From assembly GCA_039090855.1 (NCBI GenBank), contig CM077002.1, positions 82,588,194 through 82,652,193 on the forward strand: a DNA stretch of 64,000 bases, written 5' to 3'. Below, one piece after another: positions 54,581-64,000 of this stretch. How positions within the stretch are numbered: the first letter of the stretch is position 1; every line of letters begins with the position of its first letter. Under the pieces are notes generated by a model. It was given only the letters and a program-made list of their open reading frames with translations. It had not been told where the DNA came from and ran no database searches. The translations under genes and the position numbers were made by a program. The stretch comes from Macrothele yani. Taxonomy: Eukaryota; Arthropoda; Arachnida; Araneae; Macrothelidae.

Positions 54581-55854
54581 TGTCACTAAGCTGTTCCCAG
54601 AGATTCATAGGTGAATCTCTGGGAACAGCTTTTTTGAACTTTGATCTGGCAGATGACTTTTCCTCAAAGAAAAGTCATCTGCCAGATCAGAGTTCAAAGC
54701 TGATGGAACTAGATTTTACTTACTGTTGATGTATCAAACGTTTCCATTACAATGATCTCAGATCTCTATTTACAGTGATCTTCATACACAACCATTCAGG
54801 ACTTTTTTGAGAACCCATCATTCCTGTGAAATCCTCCTAAAGCAGTTCAAAGATGAATTCACTCATCTACTAATTTCACCATCTAATTAATTTTCTATGT
54901 CAAATGTGCTTACTAAACATACAAATTTATTCACCTGGTCTATCTCTGTGCCATTTAGACTAATTTTGCATTCGGTACTATCAGCTCCTCACTCAAAAAC
55001 CATAGCTTTAGTTTTTTCTTATTTATATTCAGTCTGAATTTCATATAGACTTTGTACATCCTGGACAACATATTCTGCCAGCAGGACTGTGTCATCAGCG
55101 TAAAGCAATCCACACACATGGGTATTTACCATAACATAAACCAGTATTGTCTATTTGGGCATCACACATGCATGCATCCATAAATATATTAAACAGCCAT
55201 GGTGACATGATACAACCTTGTCTGATTCCTGTGCCAATTGAAAACCATTTCACTAAAACACCATTTTCTCGGACACATGCTCTACTACCATAGTACATAG
55301 CTTTCATCCTGTTAAGCAGATTCCCAGTTATGCCATATTTATTCAAGACTTTCCACAGAAGTATCCTGTTTAGTGATCATAAGCTTTCTCTATATCAATT
55401 AAGGCAGCAAAAACTTCCAGTTATGCCATATTTATTCAAGACTTTCCACAGAAGTATCCTGTTTAGTGATCATAAGCTTTCTCTATATCAATTAAGGCAG
55501 CAAAAACTTCCTTACCAACAGACAGATACTTTTCAGTCATCATATGTAATGCAGAAATTTGATTAGAAATTTGATTAGTCTTAAATCTTACCAGGCATAA
55601 AACCACTCTGTACATCCCACACTTATTCTCATGTAAGACATCATACCTTATTGATTATGACCTTTTCAAACACTTTCCCTGGCATACTTAACAGGCTGAT
55701 ACCATAATAGTTCTTGCATTCAGTCAATGATAGCTGAAGGGATGCTATCACTGCTCCCTTAATAAAGAGAGCAATGATAGCTTTCTTCCAGTCCCGAGGG
55801 ACCATTCCTAATTCCCAGCAAAACTAGCAAATTTCAGTTAAGTACTTAATTACA
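54581..55854 (-). pseudogene. LINE-B copy 2, 3' half
   Basis: Minus strand: NKYGITGNLLNRMKAMYYGS, RACVRENGVLVKWFSIGTGI, RQGCIMSPWLFNIFMDACM and CDAQIDNTGLCYG from the reverse transcriptase, then LLYADDTVLLA near 55085-55105. The C-terminal domain is mostly deleted (54720-54830). Two small hairpins lie at the 3' end. A 93-bp segment is tandemly duplicated without difference at 55325-55417 and 55418-55510. The 5' half continues past a Penelope-like insertion at 56904. Confidence 0.8.
54584..54702. repeat. two adjacent hairpins in the LINE-B 3' end
   Basis: CTAAGCTGTTCCCAGAGATT pairs with AATCTCTGGGAACAGCTT (54590-54632). GAACTTTGATCTGGCAGATG pairs with CATCTGCCAGATCAGAGTTC (54636-54698). Other LINE-B 3' ends (46800-46830, 59805-59840) carry only a short CTCTGAGATTCAGAG stem, so these enlarged stems are specific to this copy. 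Confidence 0.85.
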
Positions 55855-56903
55855 GAGTTGAATTATCTTGACGTCGCGCTCAGAAAAAATAGAACATCCA
55901 GCTTCGATTTTAACATTTATTATAAACCGACCGCAGTACCGAACCTTGTCCCTCCTCATTCGCACTGCCCAAAGGAGTACAAACTTTCCGCATTTAGAGC
56001 GCGGTTCCATAGAGCGTACAACGTATGCAAACCCGACTATCTGATTAATAAAAAAGTTGAGAATATCTATAGCAAAGGTCTGAAGGCTGGGTGTAAGAAG
56101 GATGATATAGACAGAGTACATAAGACTGTGAGAAATCATATAATATCAGCAATAGAAAAATCGCCTAGTAGGACAATGAAATGCGCAGGATCCATCACAT
56201 ATATTCCAGGCTTTACATATTGGTTAAATAATTTATTACGCAAATACAGCATATTAATAGCAATGAAGTCCCCGACCTCGTTATCACATATAATATCAAG
56301 CTGCAAGGATAGACAGTGTGAGAAGGAAAAGGCGGGTGTGTACGCTATACCATTGGTATATCCTGACAACATGGAAAAGGTATATATTGGAATGATAAAG
56401 TGATCCTTGGACACTAGATGCAAAGAACACGTATGAAGTGTGAAGCAAGACAGGCAAAATACAGCCCTCGCCAGAGAAGTCATGCGTTGCTCGGCCGCTC
56501 CTTTATGGAATAATATTAGAAGAATTGCCCCTTACACGAATTTCAAAGAGACTGCCATCAGGGAATCAGTGGAAATCCTATCCAACAAAGTGGCATGCAA
56601 TGATATAGTCTCTACGGAACTACCAATGGTTTGGCATACATTATTAAAAGATGGAAACACATCACGCCGCTCTGTATAATTACGTGACAAAAATTTATGT
56701 AATATGCTCGTGATGTCCCCCGCATTATTTTCAAAAATCATCTTCGTTCTTTACATGTTCCAATTCTCTGCATTTTTGTGTCTATCATTGCCTTGAAAAA
56801 GCCTCCCAGTGGAGTGCGAAAGCTTGGCGAATATTTGTGCTGACTACACCATGAAAATAAACGGATTTCATACGCTATATGCGTTTCGTAATTATTCAAC
56901 TCT
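55855..56903 (+). mobile_element. Penelope-like element, 5'-truncated, inside LINE-B copy 2
   Basis: Its sequence interrupts the minus-strand LINE-B, which resumes near 56904. The coding part (55855-56679) is followed by a ~220-bp 3' region ending TTCGTAATTATTCAACTCTG. The outer edges carry a short inverted pair: CAGAGTTGAATTAT at 55853 against AATTATTCAACTCTG at 56903. Confidence 0.8.
55858..56679 (+). pseudogene. Penelope-like RT C-terminus and GIY-YIG endonuclease, two stops
   Basis: NYLDVALRKNRTSSFDFNIY and YKPTAVPN form the end of the Penelope reverse transcriptase domain. AFRARFHRAYNVC and a linker with LSHIISSCKDRQCEKEK (Cys pair) follow. The GIY-YIG nuclease is GVYAIPLVYPDNMEKVYIG, with the downstream TRCKEH Arg and His motif. 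Two TGA codons (56401-56403 and ~56434) sit where Arg is usual, C-to-T changes in one unshifted frame, and the frame then runs to QDRQNTALAREVM and the natural stop at 56679. Most of the reverse transcriptase is absent. This pairing of RT and GIY-YIG is diagnostic of the Penelope class. Confidence 0.88.
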
Positions 56904-57204
56904 GGTGTATTTAAAAAATAAAGTTACCGATGCTCCTAAAGCCCTATCATTTTGAAAAGATTTTAAAGCTTTACAAACTTCTTCACTTGAGATTCCTCCT
57001 GTGCTTCCTTTTGCCTCATAAATACCTTTGCTTTTATGTTTTAATAACTCACTGAAGTATTCACCCTCCATCTTCCAATTAACTCATTAGGCACCCATAT
57101 CCTTTCCCTGATCTTATTCTTCACACAACTTAGAACTTTATTTCCATGTTATCTGATGTCTTGTGTACTTCCAGAATGTTTTCTGATTTTTCCAGAGACA
57201 TAGG
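56904..57204 (-). pseudogene. LINE-B copy 2, linker/5' part
   Basis: Minus-strand sequence aligned with 48370-48620 of the longer LINE-B: CTCCTAAAGCC, AAAGATTTTAAAGCTTTACA, CTTCTTCACTTGAGATTCCT, TTAACTCATTAGGCACCCAT and ACTTCCAGAATGTTTTCTGA. Frameshifts and a deletion are present. It ends where the oppositely oriented copy 3 begins. Confidence 0.75.
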
Positions 57205-57607
57205 AAAAATAAAGTTCTAAAGTTCTGTGAAAAATAGGATCATAGAAATGATATGGTAGCCAAATGCGTTGAGTGGAAGATGGGGTAAATACTTCTGTGA
57301 GTTTTTAGAACATGAAAGCAAAGGTGATTCTGAGGCAGAAGCAGATGATGCCACAGTGAAAACAGTAAGTACAGGAGGAATCGCAAGCAAAGAAGTTTGT
57401 AAAACTCTGAAATCTCAAGGTAGGGCTTCAGAAGTAGATGGCATTACTGTTTAGATGTTAAAATATGGTGGTGACTCTGTAGTATACTGGTTTACTGAAA
57501 TTTGCCAGTTGTGTTGGGAATTAGGAATCATCCTTCAGAATTGGAGGAATGCTACCATTGTTCCTTTGTACAAGGGAAAAGGTGATCAGACTGAATGCAA
57601 GAACTAT
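57205..57607 (+). pseudogene. LINE-B copy 3, linker and RT start
   Basis: Plus strand: SGRWGKYFCEFLEHESKGDS, VSTGGIASKEVCKTLKSQG, SEVDGITV with a stop at 57455, then MLKYGGDSVVYWFTEICQLC and NATIVPLYKGKGDQTECKNY. It breaks off at 57607 in the middle of CKNYRGISLLS and resumes at about 58546. Confidence 0.8.
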
Positions 57608-58545
57608 CCATCCACAGAGACTCCAACTACTACGGATTCTCCATAGTTACTATGGAAATCGTTGGTTCACTACAGATTGCGGAAAGCATTGGATATACTA
57701 CAGAAATCGAAAATCTCAGTGAAATGACCTTTTTAACGATGTGTGTGTGTGAAAAGTTAATTTTCATGTATTCTAGATTCTAACATTCATTAAACATTTC
57801 GGAGAGTGTTTCTTGAATATTTTCAATGTCGTGGCATTTCTTCCGTGATTTTTCAAATGTTTTGGACATCTAAGTGTCTCTGGCCACATGCAGAGTTATT
57901 ACAGCCAGTGGAATCCGGGAAACGTCCTGAAATTTTAGTTCCCTTTCCAGAGCTTGGAAGTTCGTAATTTTTCATATTTTTGCATAAAATCCTGGACTAT
58001 AATACTAGAATTCTTATCTTCAGTGAAAAAAAAAATGTTTTTTGTTCATTGCAGGGAATAAAAAACTACATTTTTTTTTCATTCTTTTTGGGGTTTAAAG
58101 GCGACCATGAACAACTTTCAGTCTGTGTAGGCACTTACTTTGCTTATGGTAAAAGGTTCTCAGTGGAATATACATTGATTTTTGAGGTAAATTAATATAT
58201 ATATATATATTGGAGCCATTCAGTGTTTCTCACAAAATGTCTTCAATTCATGGACAATTTTTAAAGCAAAAATTAATTTTTTTTTTTTTATGAATTTACA
58301 TTGTCATTTTGCTGCTCTGGCAAATTGTTTTTTTTTTTTTTACCGAGTGTGTAATACAATTTTATTCATTACTACTGAAAAATGCTAAGAACTATGGATT
58401 TTTGTAGTGTTTACTACTGAAAATTTCCAGTCAAGGTTGGAGTCTCGGTATCCATGGTATCTGCCTGCTGAGTGTGGCCAGGGAAAGTGTTTCGAAAGCT
58501 CATTATCAGTTAACTACATGTAATTTTAACAATTTATTTCTAGTA
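57608..58545. other. ~940-bp interruption within LINE-B copy 3
   Basis: The LINE-B sequence is split after AAGAACTA and resumes at GTGGTATTAGCTTGCTGAGT. The interior is AT-rich with poly-T runs and no recognised element. At 58452-58507 it contains a second version (GGTATCTGCCTGCTGAGTGT then GGCCAGGGAAAGTGTTTCG) of the LINE-B segment that restarts at 58547-58600, so part of the LINE is present twice. Termini and target duplication are not resolved. Confidence 0.5.
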
Positions 58546-59843
58546 AGTGGTATTAGCTTGCTGAGTGTGCCAGGGAAAGTGTTTGCAAAAGGTTATTATT
58601 GATAAGGTATGAGGTCTTACATCAGAAAAAGTTTGGGATGTTCAGAGTGGTTTTGTACCTGGTAAGGACTGCACTAACCAAATTTTTGCATTACTCATAA
58701 TGATTGAAAAATATATGTCTGTTGGTAAGAAAGTTTTTTCTGTCTTCATAGATTTAGAGAAAGCGCTTGACCGAGTAAATAGGATACTTCTGTGGAAGGC
58801 TGAATAAATATGGTATTACTGGGAATCTACTTAATAGTGTGAAAGCCATGTATGCTGGTAGTAGAGCTTGTGTACGAGTGAATGGTGTTGTTGTCAAAAT
58901 GGTTTTGTATTGGTGCAGGAGTCAGACAAGGTTGTGTAATGTCACCATGGCTGTTTAATATATTTATGAATGCATGTATGGGTGATGCCAAAATGGGCAA
59001 TATACTGGTTTATGTCTTGGCAATATCCATTTGTGCAGATCACAGTATGTTGATGAGACACAGTCCTGTTGGCACAGAGCAAAAGTGAGTTGTAGGGTAT
59101 ATTGTCCTGGTTGTAAGTCTAAATGGCACAGTGATTGGCCAGGTGAATGAGCTAGTGTGTTTATGCAGCATGTTTTACAGAGAGAACAAAAGATGGTGAA
59201 ATTAGTAGGCAAGTGAATTCTTCATTGAATAGCTGCTTTAGGAGGATTTCACAGGAATGGTGGTTTCCCAAGGGAGTCTCAAATGGCTGTGTGGAAGTGT
59301 AATTGTTCTTACTCTGATGTATGGCAGTAAAATGTTGGTACTGCAGAAGAGACATGGGAGTCATTTGTGTGCTGGAGAGATGCGTTACTTACTGGGGGTT
59401 TGTGGCAAGACACTCTGTAACTGTGTGAGGAATGAAGATGAGGTACAGATGTGTAATGTGAGGCAAAATGTTGTCTGTGAGGCGGAGACTAATATTCTTA
59501 GGTGGTTTGGCCATGTTGAAAGATTGAGGGATGTGATGCTTAGTAAGAGAATTTTTTCAGCCTAAGTGGCAGGACAGAAAAGTAGAAAGCCAAGGAAGTC
59601 ATAAGAGGACAAGATTTAGAAGCGTCTGCATGAAAAAAAAATTATGAGTATGAAATACAGAAGGTCTTGTGTATGCCGTGCGATGGATGTCATTGAAGCT
59701 TGAATTGTATGCCAAGATCACTGTAAATGGAGACGTTTGATGTTGCAACAGTAAGTAAATACTCAGTTAAACATTTACTGGTTGATTTTCTTTCTTTGTG
59801 GAGCTAACCTCTGAATCTCAGAGAACAGCTTAGTATGACTGAT
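58546..59843 (+). pseudogene. LINE-B copy 3, reverse transcriptase and C-terminus
   Basis: Plus strand in shifting frames: VWDVQSGFVPGKDCTNQIFA, FSVFIDLEKALDRVNR (AY altered to AL), GVRQGCVMSPWLFNIFMNAC, then a damaged catalytic region near 59040 (CADHSMLM in place of YADDTVLL) and a deletion of about 100 codons. The C-terminus reads LTLMYGSKMLVLQKRHGSHL, RYLLGVCGKTLCNCVRNED and ILRWFGHVERLRDVMLSKRI. It ends with CTCAGAGAACAGCTTAGTATGAC, the LINE-B 3' end. Inactive. Confidence 0.82.
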
Positions 59844-60878
59844 TGGTTATTTTAGTAAGATCTTTTGGCTGAACATCAGCCCTGGTCACACTGATAACAA
59901 GAGTTCATGTAGTGGATCTTATTCTGAAGTCTGTTGTTAGTGAAGATTTATAAATAATTGGAATGTTGAAAGATGTGTGTCCAAATTGTAAGAGATTGTC
60001 TTCAATAAAAATTTTCTCTTTAGAAGAAGGTAATTTTTATTAATAAATGAAGCAATTCTTTTGATGTTATTTAATTTTGGTGTAGCATAAGTATCTTCTA
60101 TTGTGAGTACAGAAAGAGCTGTGGGCAGCAGGCTTTTTTGCATCTCTTTTATGTTCTAAATTTCTGCAGTGGATTCACAGAAATATCCTATCAATATAAA
60201 TATTTTTCATCAATCTGCAAAAATTCCTCATTGTGAAATTTATGTTTTTCTACAAGTAATCCTGTGGTTTAGAAATAGGTTCTTCATTAGCACCTTTTCT
60301 TGCTAACTACATTGTAAGTAAGTAGAAGAAAAAATATGTAGCAGAACCATTAATATTTTGTCTGTATACAATGCTCATCAGTGTGTTATTGTTGCTGATA
60401 GTAAGTATAATTCTCTTACAAAAGCATTTTTACATACTTTAATTTTCCAAATGGTTCTCTAATATTCATCTTAAAACTTCAGTTTGAAAATGAACTTGTT
60501 TACCTGGATTTGACATGTACTGGAGTGGAAAGAAATATTAGTAAAGCTCATATCACCCTTCTTTTGTAAAATACAGTTCACTGACATATATGAATTTCAC
60601 TGCACTGAATAACTGAAAAGGTCCCCCCCCTTCCCCCACCGTGAAAAAAAAAAAGAAGAAATTGGAGTAAATTCTTTCAGAAAATAATTATCCTGCTACA
60701 ATTATTAAAAATTATTTAATGAAAAGTAAAAAAAGTAAAAGCCCTCATAACAAGGAAATAAATATCACCATAAATATTGTTTACAATAGAAGTTTGTTTG
60801 AATCTATGGAAATATGATAAAAAGTTCAACAATGAAAAATTGAGAAAATTGGGCTGCAACATGTAGCTAAAATAAAGG
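59844..60878. other. no recognisable gene; C-rich and A-rich simple tracts
   Basis: AT-rich sequence without coding sense. A C-rich run followed by poly-A is at 60622-60655. No terminal repeats were identified except the start of the next element. Confidence 0.45.
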
Positions 60879-61993
60879 CAGCGCCAGCTGGACCATAGGG
60901 GCAACCGGGGCGGTCGCCCCTGGCCTTGCGGCTTTATGGGGCCCCGCAGTTTAAGAAAAAAAAAATTGTTAGAATTTTTTACAATTATTATTTTTTGTGT
61001 GTAAGGCCCTTAAAAAGGTGCTTCTTTCTTTTTTAAGTTTTGTTTGTTTGTTTGTTTCCAATCGTCCAGTTTTCGAATAGGTTATCGCCCTTCGCCGTAC
61101 AAATATGGAGATCTGTAGATTTCAAGTGATCATTGTAACGACCTTGATATTTTCCAAATTCATGAAATCGCAAATTTAATTTTATCATTTTGTGGCCCTT
61201 GCTTTTATATATTTAACAATTTGCGTGCAAATGAGATATTTAAATAAAATAAAAAAGAAGAATATCAAAGTTTGTTTCGGGCTACACATGGAGGCCATTT
61301 ATTCAGTGACTTTAAAAACATTACTAGAAATTAAAAAAAAAAAAAAATCATATATGAGTGCGTATAAAAGTTTAAAAAGTCACTAATTTGTCAGTTACTC
61401 CATTTTGCATTAAATATCAATCACAAAAAACATGTATCAGGAGAAAAAAACTATTTATACGAATTTATTATTTAATATTTCTACACTAAAATATTTGCAA
61501 TCCAAAAATTTTCGCTACGCACGTAGCTTTTTGTCATTTTGTGAAGCAGTTTTTATACAATAAGTGAAAATACAACCTCAACCCCATCTCCTCGGAAAGA
61601 AAATCGTAGATTTTAACAGTTTTTACTCTCTCTCTCTCTCTCTGAACTTTCAATGCATATTCTGGTCTTTTTCTTGAGCTTTGAGATAATAATTTTTTCT
61701 TTGTGATAATCATTTTGTCTTTACGATAGTTTTCGTTTCGAAGTACTACAGAGGTAAAGCACATGTCAAAAAGGAAAAGTTACAGAGATAAATTCTGTTG
61801 GTGTACCTTAATCGGTAAAGCATTCAGCTCCGGAGCAAAGGGATGCGAATTCGTTGCCGTCATAGGCAGATTTGTGGGTTTCTCATCCTATGTATTATTT
61901 ACGGACATCTTCTCGTAATAACTTTATTAAAATATGAGATTTATTTCCTTGTGCAAGCAATGAAATGCCCCGCAAAAGCTCCATTCGGCCCTG
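60879..61993. mobile_element. 1.1-kb non-autonomous hAT-type element
   Basis: AATAAAGG lies immediately before (60871-60878) and after (61994-62001), a perfect 8-bp target duplication. Termini CAGCGCCAGCTGGACC and, from the right end inward, CAGGGCCGAATGGAGC are short inverted repeats. A GC-rich GGGGCAACCGGGGCGGTCGC block lies just inside the left end and TGCCCCGC just inside the right. No transposase is present. A tRNA-like stretch and a (CT)n tract (61627-61644) lie within. Confidence 0.9.
61797..61875 (+). repeat. tRNA-like segment, possible SINE head
   Basis: TTGGTGTACCTTAATCGGTA, AAGCATTCAGCTCCGGAGCA and ATGCGAATTCGTTGCC have the spacing of D-arm, anticodon arm and T-arm of a tRNA. The B box is imperfect (GCGAATTCGTTG). 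Probably a tRNA-derived relic inside the hAT-type element, not a working tRNA gene. Confidence 0.35.
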
Positions 61994-62002
61994 AATAAAG
62001 GG

Positions 62003-62225
62003 TATGGAGAAAATCGAGGAACATGCTAAGTTACGTAAAAGTTATATTGTACATGGAAGCTTTAAACTACATCTTTAGTTTTTCTTCAGCCAGAGTTTGG
62101 ATGAAAATTTCTATTAATTTCCATCCAAACTCTTGCTAAAGAAGAACTAAAGACATAGTTCAAAAGCTTCTGTGTAAAATATAACTTTCACATAATTTAA
62201 GCATGTTCCTCTATCTTCTCCACAA
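62003..62225. repeat. ~220-bp hairpin element
   Basis: GGAGAAAATCGAGGAACATG and CTTTAGTTTTTCTTCAGCCA, then GAGTTTGGATGAAAATT, on the left are matched in inverse by CATGTTCCTCTATCTTCTCC, GAAGAACTAAAG and AATTTCCATCCAAACTC on the right, with a loop of ~10 bp near 62114. It starts directly beside the 8-bp duplication of the hAT-type element. Confidence 0.85.
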
Positions 62226-62597
62226 CAATGAAATAATTCTTCATTACAATAAGCAATATAAAAATGATTTCTTACTTTAAAAGGGAATTATTTACAGCTC
62301 AGTGAGTAGTTTAAGGCTTTCATACATAGGAGAGGCTTCCAGAAAACTAGTGTAGTGGAACAATACATAAACAGTTAAAAATATATTAATATAGGTATTT
62401 GATAAAACTGGATTAGACTGACATATAAGAGAAAGTGGTCATAAAATAAATTGGGAATTCACTATTAAAAACTATTCAAAATTTAAGCTCATGTTTCTTG
62501 TGAACTGAGAAAAAGTGATAGCTGTCTTAAATGTAGATTAATATATTTTTTTACATATGTCAGCAGAAAAAAACTATCAGAAGTTTGAAAAATGTTA

Positions 62598-63795
62598 GGG
62601 ATATGCAAAAGTTTCTGCCGCCCTCGCTAGTGGGTGCTGTAGGGGTCTAACCGGCTGGCAACCCATGCTGTTATTTAGTACGTAAAGCCAAGCATGGCAG
62701 CCGATAAAATTCATTTGTGGCACTCTTTGTTATTCATGTTTAATTTAGGGAAAAGTGTGAGTGAAGCATACAGTTCAATACGTCATGCATATGGCAAAAC
62801 AGTTATGGGTGAGCGGACGTGTCGAGAATGGTTTGCCAGGTTTAAGAAATATGATCCAAGCTTGGAAGACAAGCCACATGCAGGTAGATCTCAGGAACTC
62901 GCAGACGAGAAGCTGGAATTGCTGTTGCAAGAGGATGCCACACAATCGACCATGCAACTGGCAAAACGTTTGAAAGTGGCTCAATCGACGGTGGCACAGC
63001 ATCTACAGGCCTTGGGGAAGATCCAGAAGATTGGTAAGTGGGCTCTGCATACTTTAACAGGGCTAATATTAGTCAACGATTGAGCATCTGCATGTCATTG
63101 CTGAAGAGGTTTCAAGGAAAGAATTTCTTGTGGAAGGTTTTCATCAGGGATGAAAAATGGGTCTATTGCGACAACCCCGTACGCAAGGGATCCTGGGTCA
63201 ACCCAGGCCAGCCATCAACATCCACTGCAAAACAGAATATCCACGGGAAAAAGGTGCTGATGTGTGTGTGTGGTGGGATATGCATGGAGGGCTGTCCTTC
63301 AAACTGTTGAAACCAGATGAAACAGTCACTGCACAACGATATAGCGATCATTTGATGAAACTGAATGCCACAATCGAGCAAAAATGCCCATTGACAGGTA
63401 AAGGATGCCACCCAGTCATCCTGTTACATGATAATGCCAGACCACATGTCGATGCCACCATGAAATCAACCCTTGAACAGTTATACTGAAAGGTTTTACC
63501 GCACCCGGCTTACTCCCTGGACATTGCATCCTCAGACTTTCATCTGTTTTGCTCTATGCAACATGCCCTAACCCAACAGCAGTTCACCACAGTTCCAGAG
63601 GTGGAAAATTTCATCACTGCATTCTTCAGCTCCAAACCCGAGTCCTTCTATCACATGGGCATTCATTTGTTGCCTTAAAAATGGCAAAAGGTCATTGATG
63701 CTAACAGGAATTATTTTGTTGAATAAATGTGTACTGGTTTCATGATTGTTAATGTCTCCTTTCTCCTTAAAATGGCAGAAACTTTTGCATACCCG
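62598..63795 (+). mobile_element. mariner element (DD34D), second family
   Basis: Ends GGGATATGCAAAAGTTTCTG (left) and CGGGTATGCAAAAGTTTCTG (right, read inward) are near-perfect inverted repeats, with TA on both sides (62596-62597, 63796-63797). Length is 1.2 kb. It carries one transposase on the plus strand. It may have inserted in another transposase, whose fragment starts just to its right. Confidence 0.92.
62694..63726 (+). pseudogene. mariner transposase, two frameshifts and stops
   Basis: ATG 62694 opens AADKIHLWHSLLFMFNLGKS, ERTCREWFARFKKYDPSLED and KPHAGRSQELADEK. The second helix-turn-helix is TMQLAKRLKVAQSTVAQHLQ. A shift near 63045 gives SQRLSICMSLLKRFQGKNF and IRDEKWVYCDNP (first Asp). 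A shift near 63280 gives WWDMHGGLSFKLLKPDE, LLHDNARPHVDAT (second Asp) and HPAYSLDIASSDFHLF, with the last Asp 34 positions after the second. A TGA at 63487 falls where Trp is usual. The end is NRNYFVE. Length (344 codons) is typical. Confidence 0.88.
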
Positions 63796-63797
63796 TA

Positions 63798-64000
63798 ATA
63801 ATTCATTAAGTGGAAAACTGGTTTGGAAAAGGTTAAATGTGAGACTTAACCCTAAACCATGACTGATTGGGGATACAGGCATTGTGCCATTATTCCAGAT
63901 GGTCCAGGCAGTTCAGAGGACCATATTCTGGCATTCTGATGATTTGTTCTTTCTTCAACGTGAAGACTTTCTCGTCTGTGAAGACAATGTTCTCCCACTG
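63798..64000 (-). pseudogene. fragment of another Tc1/mariner-superfamily transposase
   Basis: The minus strand from the window edge reads QWENIVFTDEKVFTLKK, with the first catalytic Asp in FTDEK. After a frameshift it reads NHQNARIWSSELPGPSG and AQCLYPQSVMV, matching the W..ILFTDEK.FT....NHQN.RIW........HPQSVMVW pattern of this superfamily. It continues off the right edge and stops at the mariner, which probably inserted in it. Confidence 0.6.

Noticed and set aside
54139..54608. Long Cys/Val-rich (minus) and His/Thr-rich (plus) open frames
   Set aside because: They are translations of CA/GT repeats and the compound minisatellite; no natural gene features.
56680..56903. Hammerhead ribozyme in the Penelope 3' region
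   Set aside because: Penelope elements can carry one, but I could not find the conserved CTGATGA and GAAA core pair here.

Overview
This is a eukaryotic, metazoan window made almost entirely of transposable elements. It is AT-rich and full of simple repeats, with no bacterial-style operons. The element mix suggests an invertebrate, most likely an arthropod: a DUF4817-type transposase, several Tc1 and DD34D mariner families, Buster-like and ZMYM1-like hAT elements, Tigger/pogo, a Helitron, Penelope, Ty3/gypsy, and RTE-like LINEs with GAT-rich tails. The species cannot be told from the sequence alone.

Three short + strand segments look like coding exons of one host gene: 10586-10707, 41579-41678 and 49704-49792. 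Each has a polypyrimidine tract and AG acceptor, a GT donor and one open frame, and their phases join correctly (2 to 1, then 0 to 0). If real, they are separated by introns of about 30.9 kb and 8.0 kb, and nearly everything from 10.7 to 49.7 kb is intronic transposon debris. I do not recognise the protein.

Layout. 0-2.5 kb: DNA transposon with inverted ends of about 430 bp and a dead DUF4817 transposase. 2.8-3.55 kb: near-perfect palindromic MITE. 3.8-6.6 kb: two Tc1 relics and a SINE-like piece. 6.6-9.5 kb: Buster-like hAT relic with a nested 830-bp element. 9.5-10.4 kb: Tc1 relic. 14.1-17.5 kb: 5' part of a gypsy element interrupted by an internally deleted Tigger. 17.5-18.6 kb: small TIR element. 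18.6-19.85 kb: complete-length Tc1 element. 20.4-32.7 kb: RTE LINE copies, a Helitron fragment, and a hAT with a perfect 8-bp target duplication. 32.8-35.75 kb: Tigger. 35.8-39.0 kb: full-length RTE with one nonsense codon. 39.0-41.4 kb: mariner inside a Tc1. 42.5-46.65 kb: a second Tigger type, the 5' end of LINE-B, Tc1-A copy 2 and a hAT MITE. 46.8-49.6 kb: LINE-B. 50.0-51.8 kb: truncated RTE with an open frame. 51.9-53.8 kb: a hairpin and a 1.67-kb palindrome. 54.15-54.57 kb: compound satellite. 54.6-59.85 kb: two head-to-head LINE-B copies, one holding a Penelope-like insertion. 60.9-63.8 kb: hAT-type element, hairpin and mariner. 63.8-64.0 kb: another transposase fragment.

The genes do not form a pathway. 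What the window shows is a layered insertion history: Tigger into gypsy, hAT into RTE, mariner into Tc1, Penelope into LINE-B, RTE into TA microsatellites. Every recognised transposase or reverse transcriptase is disrupted or truncated. The least damaged are the RTE at 35.8-39.0 kb (one stop) and the 5'-truncated RTE at 50.0-51.8 kb (no stop in the retained part). I found no clear new functional system. The most unusual items are the palindromes, the inverted duplication inside the gypsy protease, and the unidentified split host gene.
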